Source: an uncultured Mediterraneibacter sp. (GTDB lineage Bacteria > Bacillota > Clostridia > Lachnospirales > Lachnospiraceae). From it: a stretch of 64,000 bases of DNA. Within the stretch, counting starts at the first letter, position 1. Each line of letters starts with the position of its first letter. The stretch lies in NCBI GenBank assembly GCA_934309345.1, contig CAKRDD010000002.1:156320-220319 (forward strand), given 5' to 3'. This document shows positions 1-9,387 of this stretch, one piece after another. A model generated the notes under the pieces. That model was not told the DNA's origin and made no database searches. It worked only from the letters and a program-made list of their open reading frames with translations. Both the position numbers and the translations under genes were made by a program.

Positions 1-915
1 TTTCTTGATCTCTTCCTCTGTAATATCAATATCCGTAAAGTCGATCACTCCGTCTTTCACAACAGAATTCAGTGTGTCACGGATTGCTTTCGGCTGCTCA
101 TAGATCTCTTTCATCATGAAATGCTCAAAACCAGCCTTCTCTGCTGCCTCTGCATCCCATTTGATCTCTGTTGTCTCTTTCTCAATCTCATCACCGTTCA
201 GATCATAGAAATGAGCTTCTCCCGGAACAAGCTTTGCAAACTCAAGGTTTCCGATATAATATACATTTCTTGTATATTTCAGGATTGCCGGTACGTCAGA
301 TGCCACGTAAGTCTCACCATCCGCAATACCGATGATCATCGGGCTGTCTTTTCTGGCAACCCAGATCTCTCCCGGATAATCCTTGAACATCAGTTCAAGT
401 GCATAAGAACCACGTACACGAACCATAGTCTTGGCAATCGCATCGATCGGTCCTAAGTTATATTTCTTATAATAGTAATCAACCAGCTTGATCACTACTT
501 CTGTATCTGTATCACTGTAGAATGTATAACCATGCTTTAACAGCTTCTCTTTCAACTCTGTATAGTTCTCGATAATACCGTTATGTACTCCGACAACTTC
601 AGACTCAACTGTACCGGATCCACTTCTCTCACAGTTTCCGGACACATGCGGATGTGCATTGATCTGACTTGGCTCCCCATGAGTTGCCCAGCGTGTATGA
701 CCGATACCGCAACTTCCCTTGAGTGCTTTACCACTGTCTGTCTTCTCTGAAAGATTACTCAGACGTCCCTTTGCCTTAACAACCTGTGCCAGATGCTCTC
801 CGTCACGTACTGCAAGACCTGCTGAATCATATCCTCTGTACTCCAGCTTAGACAGTCCGTCCAACAGAATTGGAGCTGCCTGATGGTTTCCTGTAAATCC
901 TACGATTCCACACAT
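1..915 (-). CDS. glmS: Glutamine--fructose-6-phosphate aminotransferase, N-terminal part (cut by window edge)
   Basis: GlmS makes glucosamine-6-phosphate from fructose-6-phosphate and glutamine, the first step towards UDP-GlcNAc for cell wall. The 305 codons present start MCGIVGFTGN, so the nucleophilic cysteine follows the initiator Met as in class II glutamine amidotransferases. The conserved GHTRWATHG-type segment is also encoded (about positions 665-700). The start is supported by an AGGAGGAAT ribosome binding site at 920-928. The full protein is usually about 600 residues, so roughly half lies beyond position 1. I saw no glmS ribozyme core in the 196 bases upstream, so control by that ribozyme is not indicated. 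Confidence 0.95.
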   Translation of the reverse strand, partial: MCGIVGFTGNHQAAPILLDGLSKLEYRGYDSAGLAVRDGEHLAQVVKAKGRLSNLSEKTDSGKALKGSCGIGHTRWATHGEPSQINAHPHVSGNCERSGSGTVESEVVGVHNGIIENYTELKEKLLKHGYTFYSDTDTEVVIKLVDYYYKKYNLGPIDAIAKTMVRVRGSYALELMFKDYPGEIWVARKDSPMIIGIADGETYVASDVPAILKYTRNVYYIGNLEFAKLVPGEAHFYDLNGDEIEKETTEIKWDAEAAEKAGFEHFMMKEIYEQPKAIRDTLNSVVKDGVIDFTDIDITEEEIKK

Positions 916-1111
916 AAATAATTCCTCCTATTAACTATCTGCATCCCTCTCTATACAAATAGTCATATGCATTTCCATGTTGTTTTCCCTTTTTAATGAG
1001 TCTTTTCATTTCATAATTGTTACGAAAAAGTTAAATAAACTCATACGTTAGTTTAACACACATAGGAGAAATAGGGAAGTGAAAATTGCATTTTGTATCT
1101 TTATTTGATCT

Positions 1112-2818
1112 TTATTCCCCTGAAATACAAACTACTTTGCATCTTTTTTTGTAAAAGGCAATGCCATAAAATATCATATTATGGCGGCCATCATTTTTCA
1201 GATACTCTGAATACCTTCTGTCACTGATTTGTCCGAGTGCCTTTTCACAGGCTTTGTCCAATCCAGAGGCTTCCCTTGAATACTTCAATTCAAAGATAAT
1301 ACCTGTATCTGGATCTTCCGGTTCAACAATAATATCCGCGAACCCCTCTCCTGCTTCTATATTTGATCTGACCACCCAATCGGTGTTTCCTGTTAACAGA
1401 CCGACTAAAAGTGTATGATAAGAACTTTCCTTTTCTTTCTCTGGTGCCTTTGTGTCAAAAACACTGATTGAATTACTTAGGGTCCTGTTCAAATACTTCT
1501 CCACTGACTCAGTATTTCCTGTTTCGATTGATTTCCAAAAAGCGGACAGCTGTTCCGTATTATCACGCAATTTTTCACCAAACCATTCCTGTATCTGAAG
1601 TTTATACACCTCTCGCACTTCTTTATTGGGGATAACTAATTTATATGCTCCTTGTTCTGTCGTTCCAACCTGCGTCAAATATCCTGTTGTGAATAACACA
1701 CTCCAAATATTATCAATACTATTGTCGATTTCATCATAAGTCAATTCAAGACGAACAGACTTTTCTATCGGCTCTCCAGCAATCAAACGTTCAATCTCAT
1801 CCCTCGTTGTCTTATTTGCTTTCGTAATAAATCGTTTCACAAGTGAATTTCCACTGCTATTGATCCAGTAGCATTTTGGCTCTGCTTTTGAATCTTTACA
1901 AAGCAACTCAACATGGTTGATTACGTCCCATGGACAATAAATATCTGCATCTCCAAAGTGATATCCATCATACCACTCTTTCATCTCAGGCAAATGCGAC
2001 TCTAAATGATATGCATCCAGCAACCTTTTAACTTCGCTCTCTGTGAATCCGAATTGTTCATCAAACCGAATATCTGTAATTGAAAGAATCTTAAAATTGT
2101 TGAGTCCAGTAAAAATACTCTCTTTAGAAACCCGCAGACACCCTGTTAAAACAGCAAATTGTAAAAAATCGTTCGTCTTAAGTGTCTCTTCCAGCAACCC
2201 ACGGATCAAAGTAACCATTTCTTTATAGTAACCAGCCTGAAAAGCTTTGTCCAGAGGCACATCATATTCGTCAATCAACACAATTGTCTTCTGTCCATAA
2301 TGCTTATACAATAACTCTGAGAGATTTTTAAGTGAAAATCTAAGTTTTACTGAACTCACCGGACTTTGTTCCTTGTTTAAAGAAAGCAGTTCACGATACA
2401 TTTCTTTATCATCATTATCTAACTTATCACTTTCCATTAAAAACTTAAACCGTCTGGCTTCAGCTGTAATCAGTTCAGCCAAACTTAGCCTGGCCTCCTC
2501 AAATGTTGTTCCCTCAACACCTTTTAGCGTAAGAAATACAACCGGGAACTTTCCCATATACGCTTCACAAAATTGCCGATTCTTTGAAATATAAAGACCT
2601 TCAAACAATGTCTTATCTGCACCAACTTCAAAAAAGTAACGGAGCATACTCATATTCAATGTTTTTCCGAATCGGCGTGGTCTGGTAAAGAGATTCACCT
2701 TCCCCCAATTATCAAGAAGTTGTTCGATTAATTTTGTTTTATCGATATAATAAAAACCCTGTCTCCGGATTTCTCTAAAATCTTCGATACCGATTGGCAA
2801 TTTCAATGCTATATCCAT
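1112..2818 (-). CDS. AAA-ATPase-like protein with C-terminal PD-(D/E)XK nuclease domain
   Basis: A 568-residue protein of the common gut-bacterial family that joins an AAA-ATPase-like domain (Pfam AAA-ATPase_like type) to a PD-(D/E)XK nuclease-like tail. The N-terminus has the family signature GIEDF..I...YYIDKT (about residues 10-28). A modified P-loop, RPRRFGKT, lies at 46-53 and a Walker B-like LIDEYD near 180. The tail carries a restriction-fold pattern: ADIIVEP followed by FELKY near residue 511. The cellular role is not established; roles in mobile DNA or defence have been suggested for relatives. It is a single gene with no partner, and its ribosome binding site is weak. Confidence 0.85.
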   Translation of the reverse strand: MDIALKLPIGIEDFREIRRQGFYYIDKTKLIEQLLDNWGKVNLFTRPRRFGKTLNMSMLRYFFEVGADKTLFEGLYISKNRQFCEAYMGKFPVVFLTLKGVEGTTFEEARLSLAELITAEARRFKFLMESDKLDNDDKEMYRELLSLNKEQSPVSSVKLRFSLKNLSELLYKHYGQKTIVLIDEYDVPLDKAFQAGYYKEMVTLIRGLLEETLKTNDFLQFAVLTGCLRVSKESIFTGLNNFKILSITDIRFDEQFGFTESEVKRLLDAYHLESHLPEMKEWYDGYHFGDADIYCPWDVINHVELLCKDSKAEPKCYWINSSGNSLVKRFITKANKTTRDEIERLIAGEPIEKSVRLELTYDEIDNSIDNIWSVLFTTGYLTQVGTTEQGAYKLVIPNKEVREVYKLQIQEWFGEKLRDNTEQLSAFWKSIETGNTESVEKYLNRTLSNSISVFDTKAPEKEKESSYHTLLVGLLTGNTDWVVRSNIEAGEGFADIIVEPEDPDTGIIFELKYSREASGLDKACEKALGQISDRRYSEYLKNDGRHNMIFYGIAFYKKRCKVVCISGE

Positions 2819-2894
2819 TCTTTCATGCTCTTTCTATATATTCTAAAAAATCAGTTTCTTATTTTCTGTTGCGCCGCACAATGCTTTTCCATCA

Positions 2895-3611
2895 CTACGC
2901 CGGCCAGTCAGGGAATCTCCCATTCACGATTGCATGCATGATCCTGTCCTTCGCCCCTGGCGTCTCCCTGTTGATCTGCTCCATCAACTGTTTTGCATAC
3001 GCTCTTTTTGTTGAACCATCTACCGGGCAGGTATTCTTAACCACACGGATTCCCTGATCCGCCACAAAGTGCGCTACACCTCGCTCCGGAACATACATCA
3101 TCGGACGGATCACCGTCACTCCCGCTTCCGGCAATTCTGTCACCGGCGGAAATGCATAGAACCGGCCTTCATAGATCAATGACATCAATGCTGTCTCTAT
3201 AAAATCATCCTTATTATGTGCATATGCCATCTTATTGATTCCAAGCTCTCCCAGCCGTTGATACATCGCACCCTTCCGAAGCTTTGCACACAAAGAACAC
3301 GGCCTTGCATCCTTATTCTCCTGAAATACAATCCGGGCGATCTCTGTATCGACCTGCTCATAAGGAATCTCCAGATGCTTACAAAACTCTGCTACGCCCG
3401 TAAAATCCATTCCTTCAAATCCCACGTTACAGGTAATCGCAGATAATTCGAATCTCTTCGGATAAAATCCCTGCAGCAGCTTCATCGCATAAAGCAAAGT
3501 CAGGGAATCCTTGCCGCCGGAAACACCTACCGCAATCCTGTCACCGTCTTCTATCATGTTGTAATCTTCTATTGCCTGACGGATCAGACTTAATAATTTC
3601 TGTTGTTTCAT
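2895..3611 (-). CDS. ttcA: TtcA-type tRNA 2-thiocytidine biosynthesis protein (PP-loop ATPase)
   Basis: Members of this family adenylate and thiolate tRNA; TtcA makes 2-thiocytidine at position 32 using an iron-sulfur cluster. The 238-residue protein has the PP-loop motif SGGKDS near residue 30, a CSLC pair near residue 111 and a further cysteine in NTCPVDG near residue 199. This is the cysteine layout of TtcA rather than of TilS. The gene overlaps the upstream 3608-3976 gene by ATGA, so the two are translationally coupled. TtcA-like paralogues of unknown substrate exist in Clostridia, so the exact tRNA target is inferred. Confidence 0.8.
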   Translation of the reverse strand: MKQQKLLSLIRQAIEDYNMIEDGDRIAVGVSGGKDSLTLLYAMKLLQGFYPKRFELSAITCNVGFEGMDFTGVAEFCKHLEIPYEQVDTEIARIVFQENKDARPCSLCAKLRKGAMYQRLGELGINKMAYAHNKDDFIETALMSLIYEGRFYAFPPVTELPEAGVTVIRPMMYVPERGVAHFVADQGIRVVKNTCPVDGSTKRAYAKQLMEQINRETPGAKDRIMHAIVNGRFPDWPA

Positions 3612-3976
3612 ACTTCCTTCATTTTTTCTTTCACTTTATCCGGTACATCAATCAGTCCAAATCGATAAAACATTCCATAAATGTAGGTAACGCCCCTGAT
3701 ATCTCCAAGAGCCTTCGGCCTTTCAACCATTTCTCCTGTCTGCTTTATATTATGAAATGCCAGCCTCACTGAACTCCAGGCCAGGCTTTTACTTTTTTCC
3801 CTGCGATCGATCCATAATTCTTTCGTGTATTCGCCATTTCTTCCTTTTCTCACTTCATAGGTGAACAGCAAACCGGAATATGTTTTAAACGTTTTATTTT
3901 GATAACTGAGGATCATATCCCATAAATGCTCCTCACTCGGTTCTTCCTGCAGTTTTCTCATTAGATCATAATTCAT
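3608..3976 (-). CDS. Conserved small protein of unknown function, coupled to ttcA
   Basis: About 122 residues, basic and tryptophan/tyrosine containing, with no signal peptide or membrane segment. I do not recognise a named domain. An upstream in-frame TTG at 3994 would add six residues (MRKASD), but the ATG at 3976 is preferred. The stop overlaps the ttcA start by four bases (3608-3611), which implies one mRNA and coupled translation. A role linked to tRNA modification is only a guess from this arrangement. Confidence 0.7.
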   Translation of the reverse strand: MNYDLMRKLQEEPSEEHLWDMILSYQNKTFKTYSGLLFTYEVRKGRNGEYTKELWIDRREKSKSLAWSSVRLAFHNIKQTGEMVERPKALGDIRGVTYIYGMFYRFGLIDVPDKVKEKMKEV

Positions 3977-4097
3977 ATCAGAAGCTTTCCTCAACTACTA
4001 CTTTGCATCTTTCTATGCTCATCACATAACCTTTCCAATATTAGTTTCATAATATCACTTTTCCATAATACTTTACAACAATTTTGCGAAATTCAGG

Positions 4098-4126
4098 TTG
4101 CGGATTTTGTAAGCACCTCTTATACT
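4098..4126 (+). promoter_or_regulatory. Sigma-A type promoter of the flavodoxin-fold gene
   Basis: A TTGCGG -35 box (4098-4103), a 17-base spacer and a TATACT -10 box (4121-4126) lie 35 bases before the start codon at 4161. The region between 3994 and 4098 shows no other gene. Confidence 0.6.
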
Positions 4127-4160
4127 TTATTATTATGTATGAATGTGGAGGGATGAAAGC

Positions 4161-5816
4161 ATGAAGATACTTCTGATCAATGGGAGTCCAAAAGGTAAAC
4201 GAAGTAATTCATTAAAGCTTGCATACAGTTTCATTGAAGGATTTAAAAATGAATATACGGATAATGAAGAAAGAGAAAGCATCTCCATTGATGAACTCCA
4301 TGTGGCTTCAATGGAAATAGCTGCGTGTAAAGGATGCTTTGCGTGCTGGCAGAAAACGCCTGGTATATGCTGTATCAAGGATGATATGCAAGCGGTTATT
4401 AAAAAACTGATTGAGGCCGATCTTATTTTATGGTCTTTTCCACTGTACTATTTTAATGTTCCAGGTATCTTAAAGAATTTGATCGATCGTCAGCTTCCTA
4501 TGAGTCTTCCTTTTATGAGTTCAAAGCAGGACGGATACGGAAGCGGCAGTCATGACTCCAGATATGATATGGAAGGTAAAAGGCATGTGCTGATCTCCAC
4601 CTGTGGTTTTTATTCCGCTGATGGAAATTATGACAGTGTATTGCGGATGTTTGATCATTTTCTCGGCAAAGGAAATTATACGACCATTTTTTGTGGTCAG
4701 GGAGAATTATTCCGTGTCAAAGAATTGTCTGCCAGAACAGATGATTATCTTGCCACTGTAAAATGTGCTGGCTCAGAATATGCAATGACCGGAACAATCT
4801 CTGAAGAAACAGATGCGATACTCCACACGCTTTTATATCCCAGAGATGTATTTGAAAAAATGGCGGATGCCAGCTGGGGCATAAGTAAAACGACCGGAGA
4901 AAAAGAACCGGATGATCTTGTATTTACCCGGCAAATGGCCGCTCTTTATAAGAAAGATGCCTATGATGGAAAAGAACGCGTGCTTGAGATACACTTTACC
5001 GATTTGGATCACACCTACCAGATTCGGCTTAGCAAGACAGGAAGCGAAGTATTTACAGATGGAATCCTTTCCTCAACTACCCGCATAGATACCCCTTTTA
5101 CTGTATGGTCCGCTATTTCCCGTGGAGAAATCGGTGGCGCAGAAGCATTAGGAAAACAGATGTATACGGTATCCGGTGACTTTTCCCTGATGATCGATTG
5201 GGATAAATTCTTCGGAAGCACATCTGGGGTCAAACAAACTGAGAAAGCGCCACAAAATACAATTGAACAGAAAAAGCCTTCCATGATGACAATGCTTATA
5301 CCGTGGATTACGTTTTGGATCGCTGTTTCTATTCATCCGGAAATCGGAGCTGTGATAACACTTCTCGTGATCGCAACTATACCGTTTATTATGAGAAAAC
5401 ATAACTTTGTGATCTGGGATCAGCTCTCTATGGCAGCTGTTGCTCTACTTTCTACAGCAGCAAATATAACCGGAAACGGAGCTCTTCCAACGAATATCGG
5501 ATATCTTATATTTGGACTCTTCTGGCTGCTTTCATGTCTGACTAAAGAACCTTTATGCGCAACATATGTAAAATATAATTATGGTGGTGAAAGTGCACAT
5601 CAGAACCCTCTCTTTATGAAGACAAATTATATTCTTGCCGCGGCATGGGGTGTGTTATATGTGCTGACAGCAATCTGGACCTTTCTACTCAGGAAAGTCG
5701 GGTTTGGAAATGTACTTATCCTTATGAATAATCTGATTCCTGTATTGATGGGACTTTTCACAGGATGGTTTGAAAAATGGTATCCTGCATGGATAGCAAG
5801 GGGCAAGAGAAAATAG
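4161..5816 (+). CDS. NAD(P)H-dependent FMN oxidoreductase (flavodoxin fold) with C-terminal membrane domain
   Basis: The first 190 or so residues are an NADPH-dependent FMN reductase/iron-sulfur-flavoprotein type flavodoxin fold. They begin MKILLINGSPKGKRSNS (the FMN phosphate-binding loop) and include ACKGCFACW with clustered cysteines and PLYYFNVPG. The C-terminal part (after about residue 370) has several hydrophobic segments, so the enzyme is probably membrane tethered. The middle region is unassigned. The start at 4161 is chosen because GGAGGG at 4147-4152 sits 8 bases upstream; the ATG at 4143 lies before that site. The electron acceptor cannot be told from sequence. The fusion of a flavodoxin domain with a multi-pass membrane tail is less common than the soluble form. 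Confidence 0.8.
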   Translation: MKILLINGSPKGKRSNSLKLAYSFIEGFKNEYTDNEERESISIDELHVASMEIAACKGCFACWQKTPGICCIKDDMQAVIKKLIEADLILWSFPLYYFNVPGILKNLIDRQLPMSLPFMSSKQDGYGSGSHDSRYDMEGKRHVLISTCGFYSADGNYDSVLRMFDHFLGKGNYTTIFCGQGELFRVKELSARTDDYLATVKCAGSEYAMTGTISEETDAILHTLLYPRDVFEKMADASWGISKTTGEKEPDDLVFTRQMAALYKKDAYDGKERVLEIHFTDLDHTYQIRLSKTGSEVFTDGILSSTTRIDTPFTVWSAISRGEIGGAEALGKQMYTVSGDFSLMIDWDKFFGSTSGVKQTEKAPQNTIEQKKPSMMTMLIPWITFWIAVSIHPEIGAVITLLVIATIPFIMRKHNFVIWDQLSMAAVALLSTAANITGNGALPTNIGYLIFGLFWLLSCLTKEPLCATYVKYNYGGESAHQNPLFMKTNYILAAAWGVLYVLTAIWTFLLRKVGFGNVLILMNNLIPVLMGLFTGWFEKWYPAWIARGKRK

Positions 5817-5834
5817 GATTTTCTCTTGCCCCTT
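5798..5834. terminator. Inverted repeat between convergent genes, probable bidirectional terminator
   Basis: A 16-base arm AAGGGGCAAGAGAAAA (5798-5813) is perfectly complementary to 5819-5834 with a 5-base loop. It overlaps the stop of the plus-strand oxidoreductase and lies before the 3' end of the SNF2 gene. No long U tract follows on either strand, so termination activity is inferred from position and stem strength. Confidence 0.55.
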
Positions 5835-5917
5835 GTGATTCTCAACTGCCGCTTTCAATATATCTTCTATACGCCCAAGTTTTGACAATTCTAAGATATG
5901 CATCTCCATGTTTAAAT

Positions 5918-8900
5918 CTACAACTCTTTCAACAATTCCAACAACTCTTCCTTACTGAAGCTTCCACTTCCCATTTCTTCTCCGCCAATAATCTGGTCAG
6001 CAAGAGCCATCTTCTTTTCCTGCAATTTCACAATATTCTCTTCTATTGTTCCCTTGGCAATTAATTTGTAAACGGTTACTACATTCTCCTGGCCGATCCG
6101 GTGTGCACGGTCTGTTGCCTGGTTCTGCACCGCAAGATTCCACCATGGATCGTAGTGTATTACAATATCTGCTGCTGTGAGATTCAGTCCGGTTCCTCCA
6201 GCTTTCAGTGAAATACAGAAAACCGTGGTATCATCCTTGTTGAATTGTTCTACCATCTGTAACCTTTTCTCTTTTGAAGTGCTTCCTGTTAATTTATAAA
6301 AAGAGATCTTTTCCTGTTGAAAGCGTTCATCCAGGCGGTCAAGCATCGAAGTAAACTGGGAAAATAACAAAATTTTATGACCGGCTTCTGCTGCCTTATG
6401 GATCAGATCCACACATAGATTTTCTTTTGCAGAAAAATATGGATAATCTTCATATATAAGTGCCGGACAACAACAGATCTGACGCAATTTTGTTATCTCT
6501 GAGAGTATCACGATCTTCGATGTTTTGAATTCTTCTTCCGTTTGTTTATCAAGTAAGAGCTGCAGCCTTTTTACATGTGCATCATATAGTCTCTGCTGTT
6601 CTTCTTCGAGATTGATATAGGTATTTTTCTCGATTTTGTCCGGCAGGTCCGTTAATACATCTTTTTTCAGGCGGCGCAGGATGAATGGATGCACCATCTT
6701 TTTCAGACGTTTTGCTGCTTCTCCGTCCGGTTCAATTACAACCTGCTGCTCTATTTCTTTTCTGAATTTCTGATAGGTATACAGGAATCCAGGCATGATA
6801 TATTCAAAGATACTCCATAATTCACTTAGTCTGTTTTCTACCGGAGTACCTGTCAGTGCCAGTTTGAAGTCTGCCTGTATCTTTCTAACTGTTTTTGCCG
6901 CCTGCGTACCATAATTTTTTATAAATTGTGCCTCATCAATTATCTGGTTTGCAAATCTCAATCCTGAATAAACCGATATATCCCTTTTCAGCAGATCATA
7001 GGATGTCACCAGGATTTCATTTTCTCCCGCCTGTTGAATCATCTTTTTTCTTTCCTCGGCATTTCCTATAATGATCTGAACCGGAAGCTCCGGTGCGAAA
7101 TGATCTATCTCACTCTTCCAGTTCAGAACTAAGGAAGCCGGAGCTACGATTAAACTTCTGCACAGGCTGTTGGAAGTTCTGTTGTTCTCTTTCTTCTCAT
7201 TTTCAATCTGTTCTGATAACAAAAATGTGATCACTTGCAGCGTTTTTCCCAGACCCATATCATCTGCCAGAATCCCTCCGAAACCATTCTCTTTTAAAGT
7301 CTTAATCCACAGAAATCCTCTTTTTTGATACTCTCTGAGAATATTCTCCATTTTCTCCGGGATTTCAAAATCATTATCCTCTATCGTCTTCATATTACGG
7401 AGCAATGATTTGAATTCTCTGTTTTTGATAACAGGAATTGACTGATTCTCTTTCAACTGCGTATCCAGATATAATGCCCGATATTTCGGCAAATAGATAT
7501 TCTCCTCCTGAAGCTCGCTGTCCTTTATCCCCAAACCTCTCTGTATCTCTGAGATAACGGCAATTTTATCATCATCAATATTTACAAAATCTCCGTTTTT
7601 CAGGCGATAATATTTCTTCTTTTTCTGATATCTCGACAGGATCTCTATTAAATCTTTCTTTTGAATATCCTCTACGGACATCTTTAAATCCAAAAGATTT
7701 CCTTCAATTGAAATTCCAACTTCTATCTTCGGAGTGCTTCGTATCGTGATTTTTTTCAGTGCGTCGGATATGTAAACTTCTCCAATAGACTGCAATTGCA
7801 CGATTCCATTCATCAGCAGATCATACATTGCATCTTCATCCTCTGCCAGCACCCATAACTTTTCATTCTCATTTACTGCATTAAACCATACAGCAACCTT
7901 TTCTTCAATCTCTGTCTCAAAATACAGATCTCTCGCATTTTTCTCTGTATTTTTGTCCCGTACATTATACTTTTTATCCCCATAAACAGCCATTAACCTG
8001 CAAGTTATAAAATCTTTCTGTGGCATATCGAGATAGATTTCATATTTTGCTTCTGCAATTACAAAATCCTCTTCCTTAAATTCTTTCTCTCTGCAATCAT
8101 ATTTTTTTCTTAATTCAGGAAGAAAATCCCGACAGAATAATGGAATATCTTCTTTCTGGATAAAGGCCATTCTGCCTTCTATGCATTTTATAAACTGCTG
8201 AATATCGTTCTGCTTTATCTTTGCAACCCGGAATACACTTCCCTGCAAAAAATATATATCATTCCGTGAGCTTTCATAATGAACCATCGGCTTGATTTTT
8301 ATTTCTATTCCATTATCTTTTCCCTGAATCTCCAGCTTAGGGCTATAGTTTTTCTTCTCATCCAGATGCCAGATTTTTTCCACTCTTTGGTTCTCTTTCA
8401 AATAGAACGGCATTTCCCCTATAGCATCAAAAAAATCATCCAAATCCTCTTCCGTCAGCCAAATCGTCTTTCGTATCTCTTGGGTTGAATAATAGCCATA
8501 ACCATAGTGATATGTAGAATATGGTCGTCCGTCTTTATTATTCTTCACCCATTCCCTTATAAATCTCACCAGATTCCTTGATTCTTCCGTAAAAGCATCT
8601 TCGGTATGAATAAATGACAGTTTTTTCCCATATGAATACTCTCTGCTCTCATCCAGATTTTCGAGAAAGCCTGAAATATCTTTTAAAATATACATCTGGC
8701 TCACTCCGATTTTAAAAGTAAGATTGATTTCATCCTGATTCAGCTCCAGATGTGGTTCCAAAACGACCTGTCCATGTACTCCCTTCTGTACCACCGGTGC
8801 GGTCTTTCTCCTCATATGCACATCCAACAACTGTTTGATTTCCTGCGTTGTACTTCTGCTGCGAATTTTCGCATTCCTTTTATTCCCGCTGTTGTTTCCC

Positions 8901-9226
8901 AGATAATCCTTGATAACTTTTCTTCTTTCGCAATATTCCATATATTCCAGCAATACCGCAATACAGTGTTTGCACAACCCATTATAACTGTAATACGCAG
9001 GGCACTCACATGTCATCTCATAAACTTCCTGATCTGTATAATCATATTCTCCTGTAACATAGTAATGATTGCCTCCGCTCCCGGCAACCTGTGCACTGAT
9101 ATAATCTTTATCCTCTGCCTCACTGACTGAAAACTCTTCAATCTTCCAGTCTGATCTCTGTATGGCTTTTCCCCTTTGAAAAAATGTTGTATTAGTTAAT
9201 TCTTTGATGTATTCTTCTGTGATCAT
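5918..9226 (-). CDS. SNF2-family DEAD/DEAH helicase with SWIM zinc finger
   Basis: A 1102-residue Swi2/Snf2 ATPase that probably translocates on double-stranded DNA. The N-terminus carries a SWIM zinc finger (C73, C75, C85, H87). The middle is the bacterial SNF2-associated region. The C-terminal half is the helicase engine: Walker A in DDMGLGKTLQ near residue 655, DEAQ near 767, the SNF2 motif V/VI stretch with GGTGLNL and finally DRAHRIGQ near 1042. The length and domain order match the typical Firmicutes stand-alone form. It has no methylase or nuclease partner here, so there is no direct support for a defence role such as DISARM. The neighbouring genes point to a solitary chromosomal gene. 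Confidence 0.92.
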   Translation of the reverse strand: MITEEYIKELTNTTFFQRGKAIQRSDWKIEEFSVSEAEDKDYISAQVAGSGGNHYYVTGEYDYTDQEVYEMTCECPAYYSYNGLCKHCIAVLLEYMEYCERRKVIKDYLGNNSGNKRNAKIRSRSTTQEIKQLLDVHMRRKTAPVVQKGVHGQVVLEPHLELNQDEINLTFKIGVSQMYILKDISGFLENLDESREYSYGKKLSFIHTEDAFTEESRNLVRFIREWVKNNKDGRPYSTYHYGYGYYSTQEIRKTIWLTEEDLDDFFDAIGEMPFYLKENQRVEKIWHLDEKKNYSPKLEIQGKDNGIEIKIKPMVHYESSRNDIYFLQGSVFRVAKIKQNDIQQFIKCIEGRMAFIQKEDIPLFCRDFLPELRKKYDCREKEFKEEDFVIAEAKYEIYLDMPQKDFITCRLMAVYGDKKYNVRDKNTEKNARDLYFETEIEEKVAVWFNAVNENEKLWVLAEDEDAMYDLLMNGIVQLQSIGEVYISDALKKITIRSTPKIEVGISIEGNLLDLKMSVEDIQKKDLIEILSRYQKKKKYYRLKNGDFVNIDDDKIAVISEIQRGLGIKDSELQEENIYLPKYRALYLDTQLKENQSIPVIKNREFKSLLRNMKTIEDNDFEIPEKMENILREYQKRGFLWIKTLKENGFGGILADDMGLGKTLQVITFLLSEQIENEKKENNRTSNSLCRSLIVAPASLVLNWKSEIDHFAPELPVQIIIGNAEERKKMIQQAGENEILVTSYDLLKRDISVYSGLRFANQIIDEAQFIKNYGTQAAKTVRKIQADFKLALTGTPVENRLSELWSIFEYIMPGFLYTYQKFRKEIEQQVVIEPDGEAAKRLKKMVHPFILRRLKKDVLTDLPDKIEKNTYINLEEEQQRLYDAHVKRLQLLLDKQTEEEFKTSKIVILSEITKLRQICCCPALIYEDYPYFSAKENLCVDLIHKAAEAGHKILLFSQFTSMLDRLDERFQQEKISFYKLTGSTSKEKRLQMVEQFNKDDTTVFCISLKAGGTGLNLTAADIVIHYDPWWNLAVQNQATDRAHRIGQENVVTVYKLIAKGTIEENIVKLQEKKMALADQIIGGEEMGSGSFSKEELLELLKEL

Positions 9227-9387
9227 ATCTCTCTCATCCTTTAGTCATGCAACTCTAATAGCAATCCGTCCGGGGCATGAAAAAATGTCATCTTCTTGCC
9301 TTTTTATTCCATTATACTTGTGAGTCGGAGTCATCGCAAGATAGTGAGGAGAAGAAGCAATAAAAAATGCTGAGAAGCTTCCTACGC

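Noticed and set aside
916..1111. A glmS ribozyme upstream of glmS
   Set aside because: The 196 bases show no ribozyme core or typical cleavage context; the region is AT-rich without the needed stems.
2895..3611. TilS (tRNA lysidine synthetase)
   Set aside because: The protein is short and has the cysteines of the TtcA type and lacks TilS C-terminal domains.
5918..9226. SNF2 helicase as part of a DISARM-like defence system
   Set aside because: No methyltransferase, DUF1998 or phospholipase-D partner lies near; the gene stands alone.
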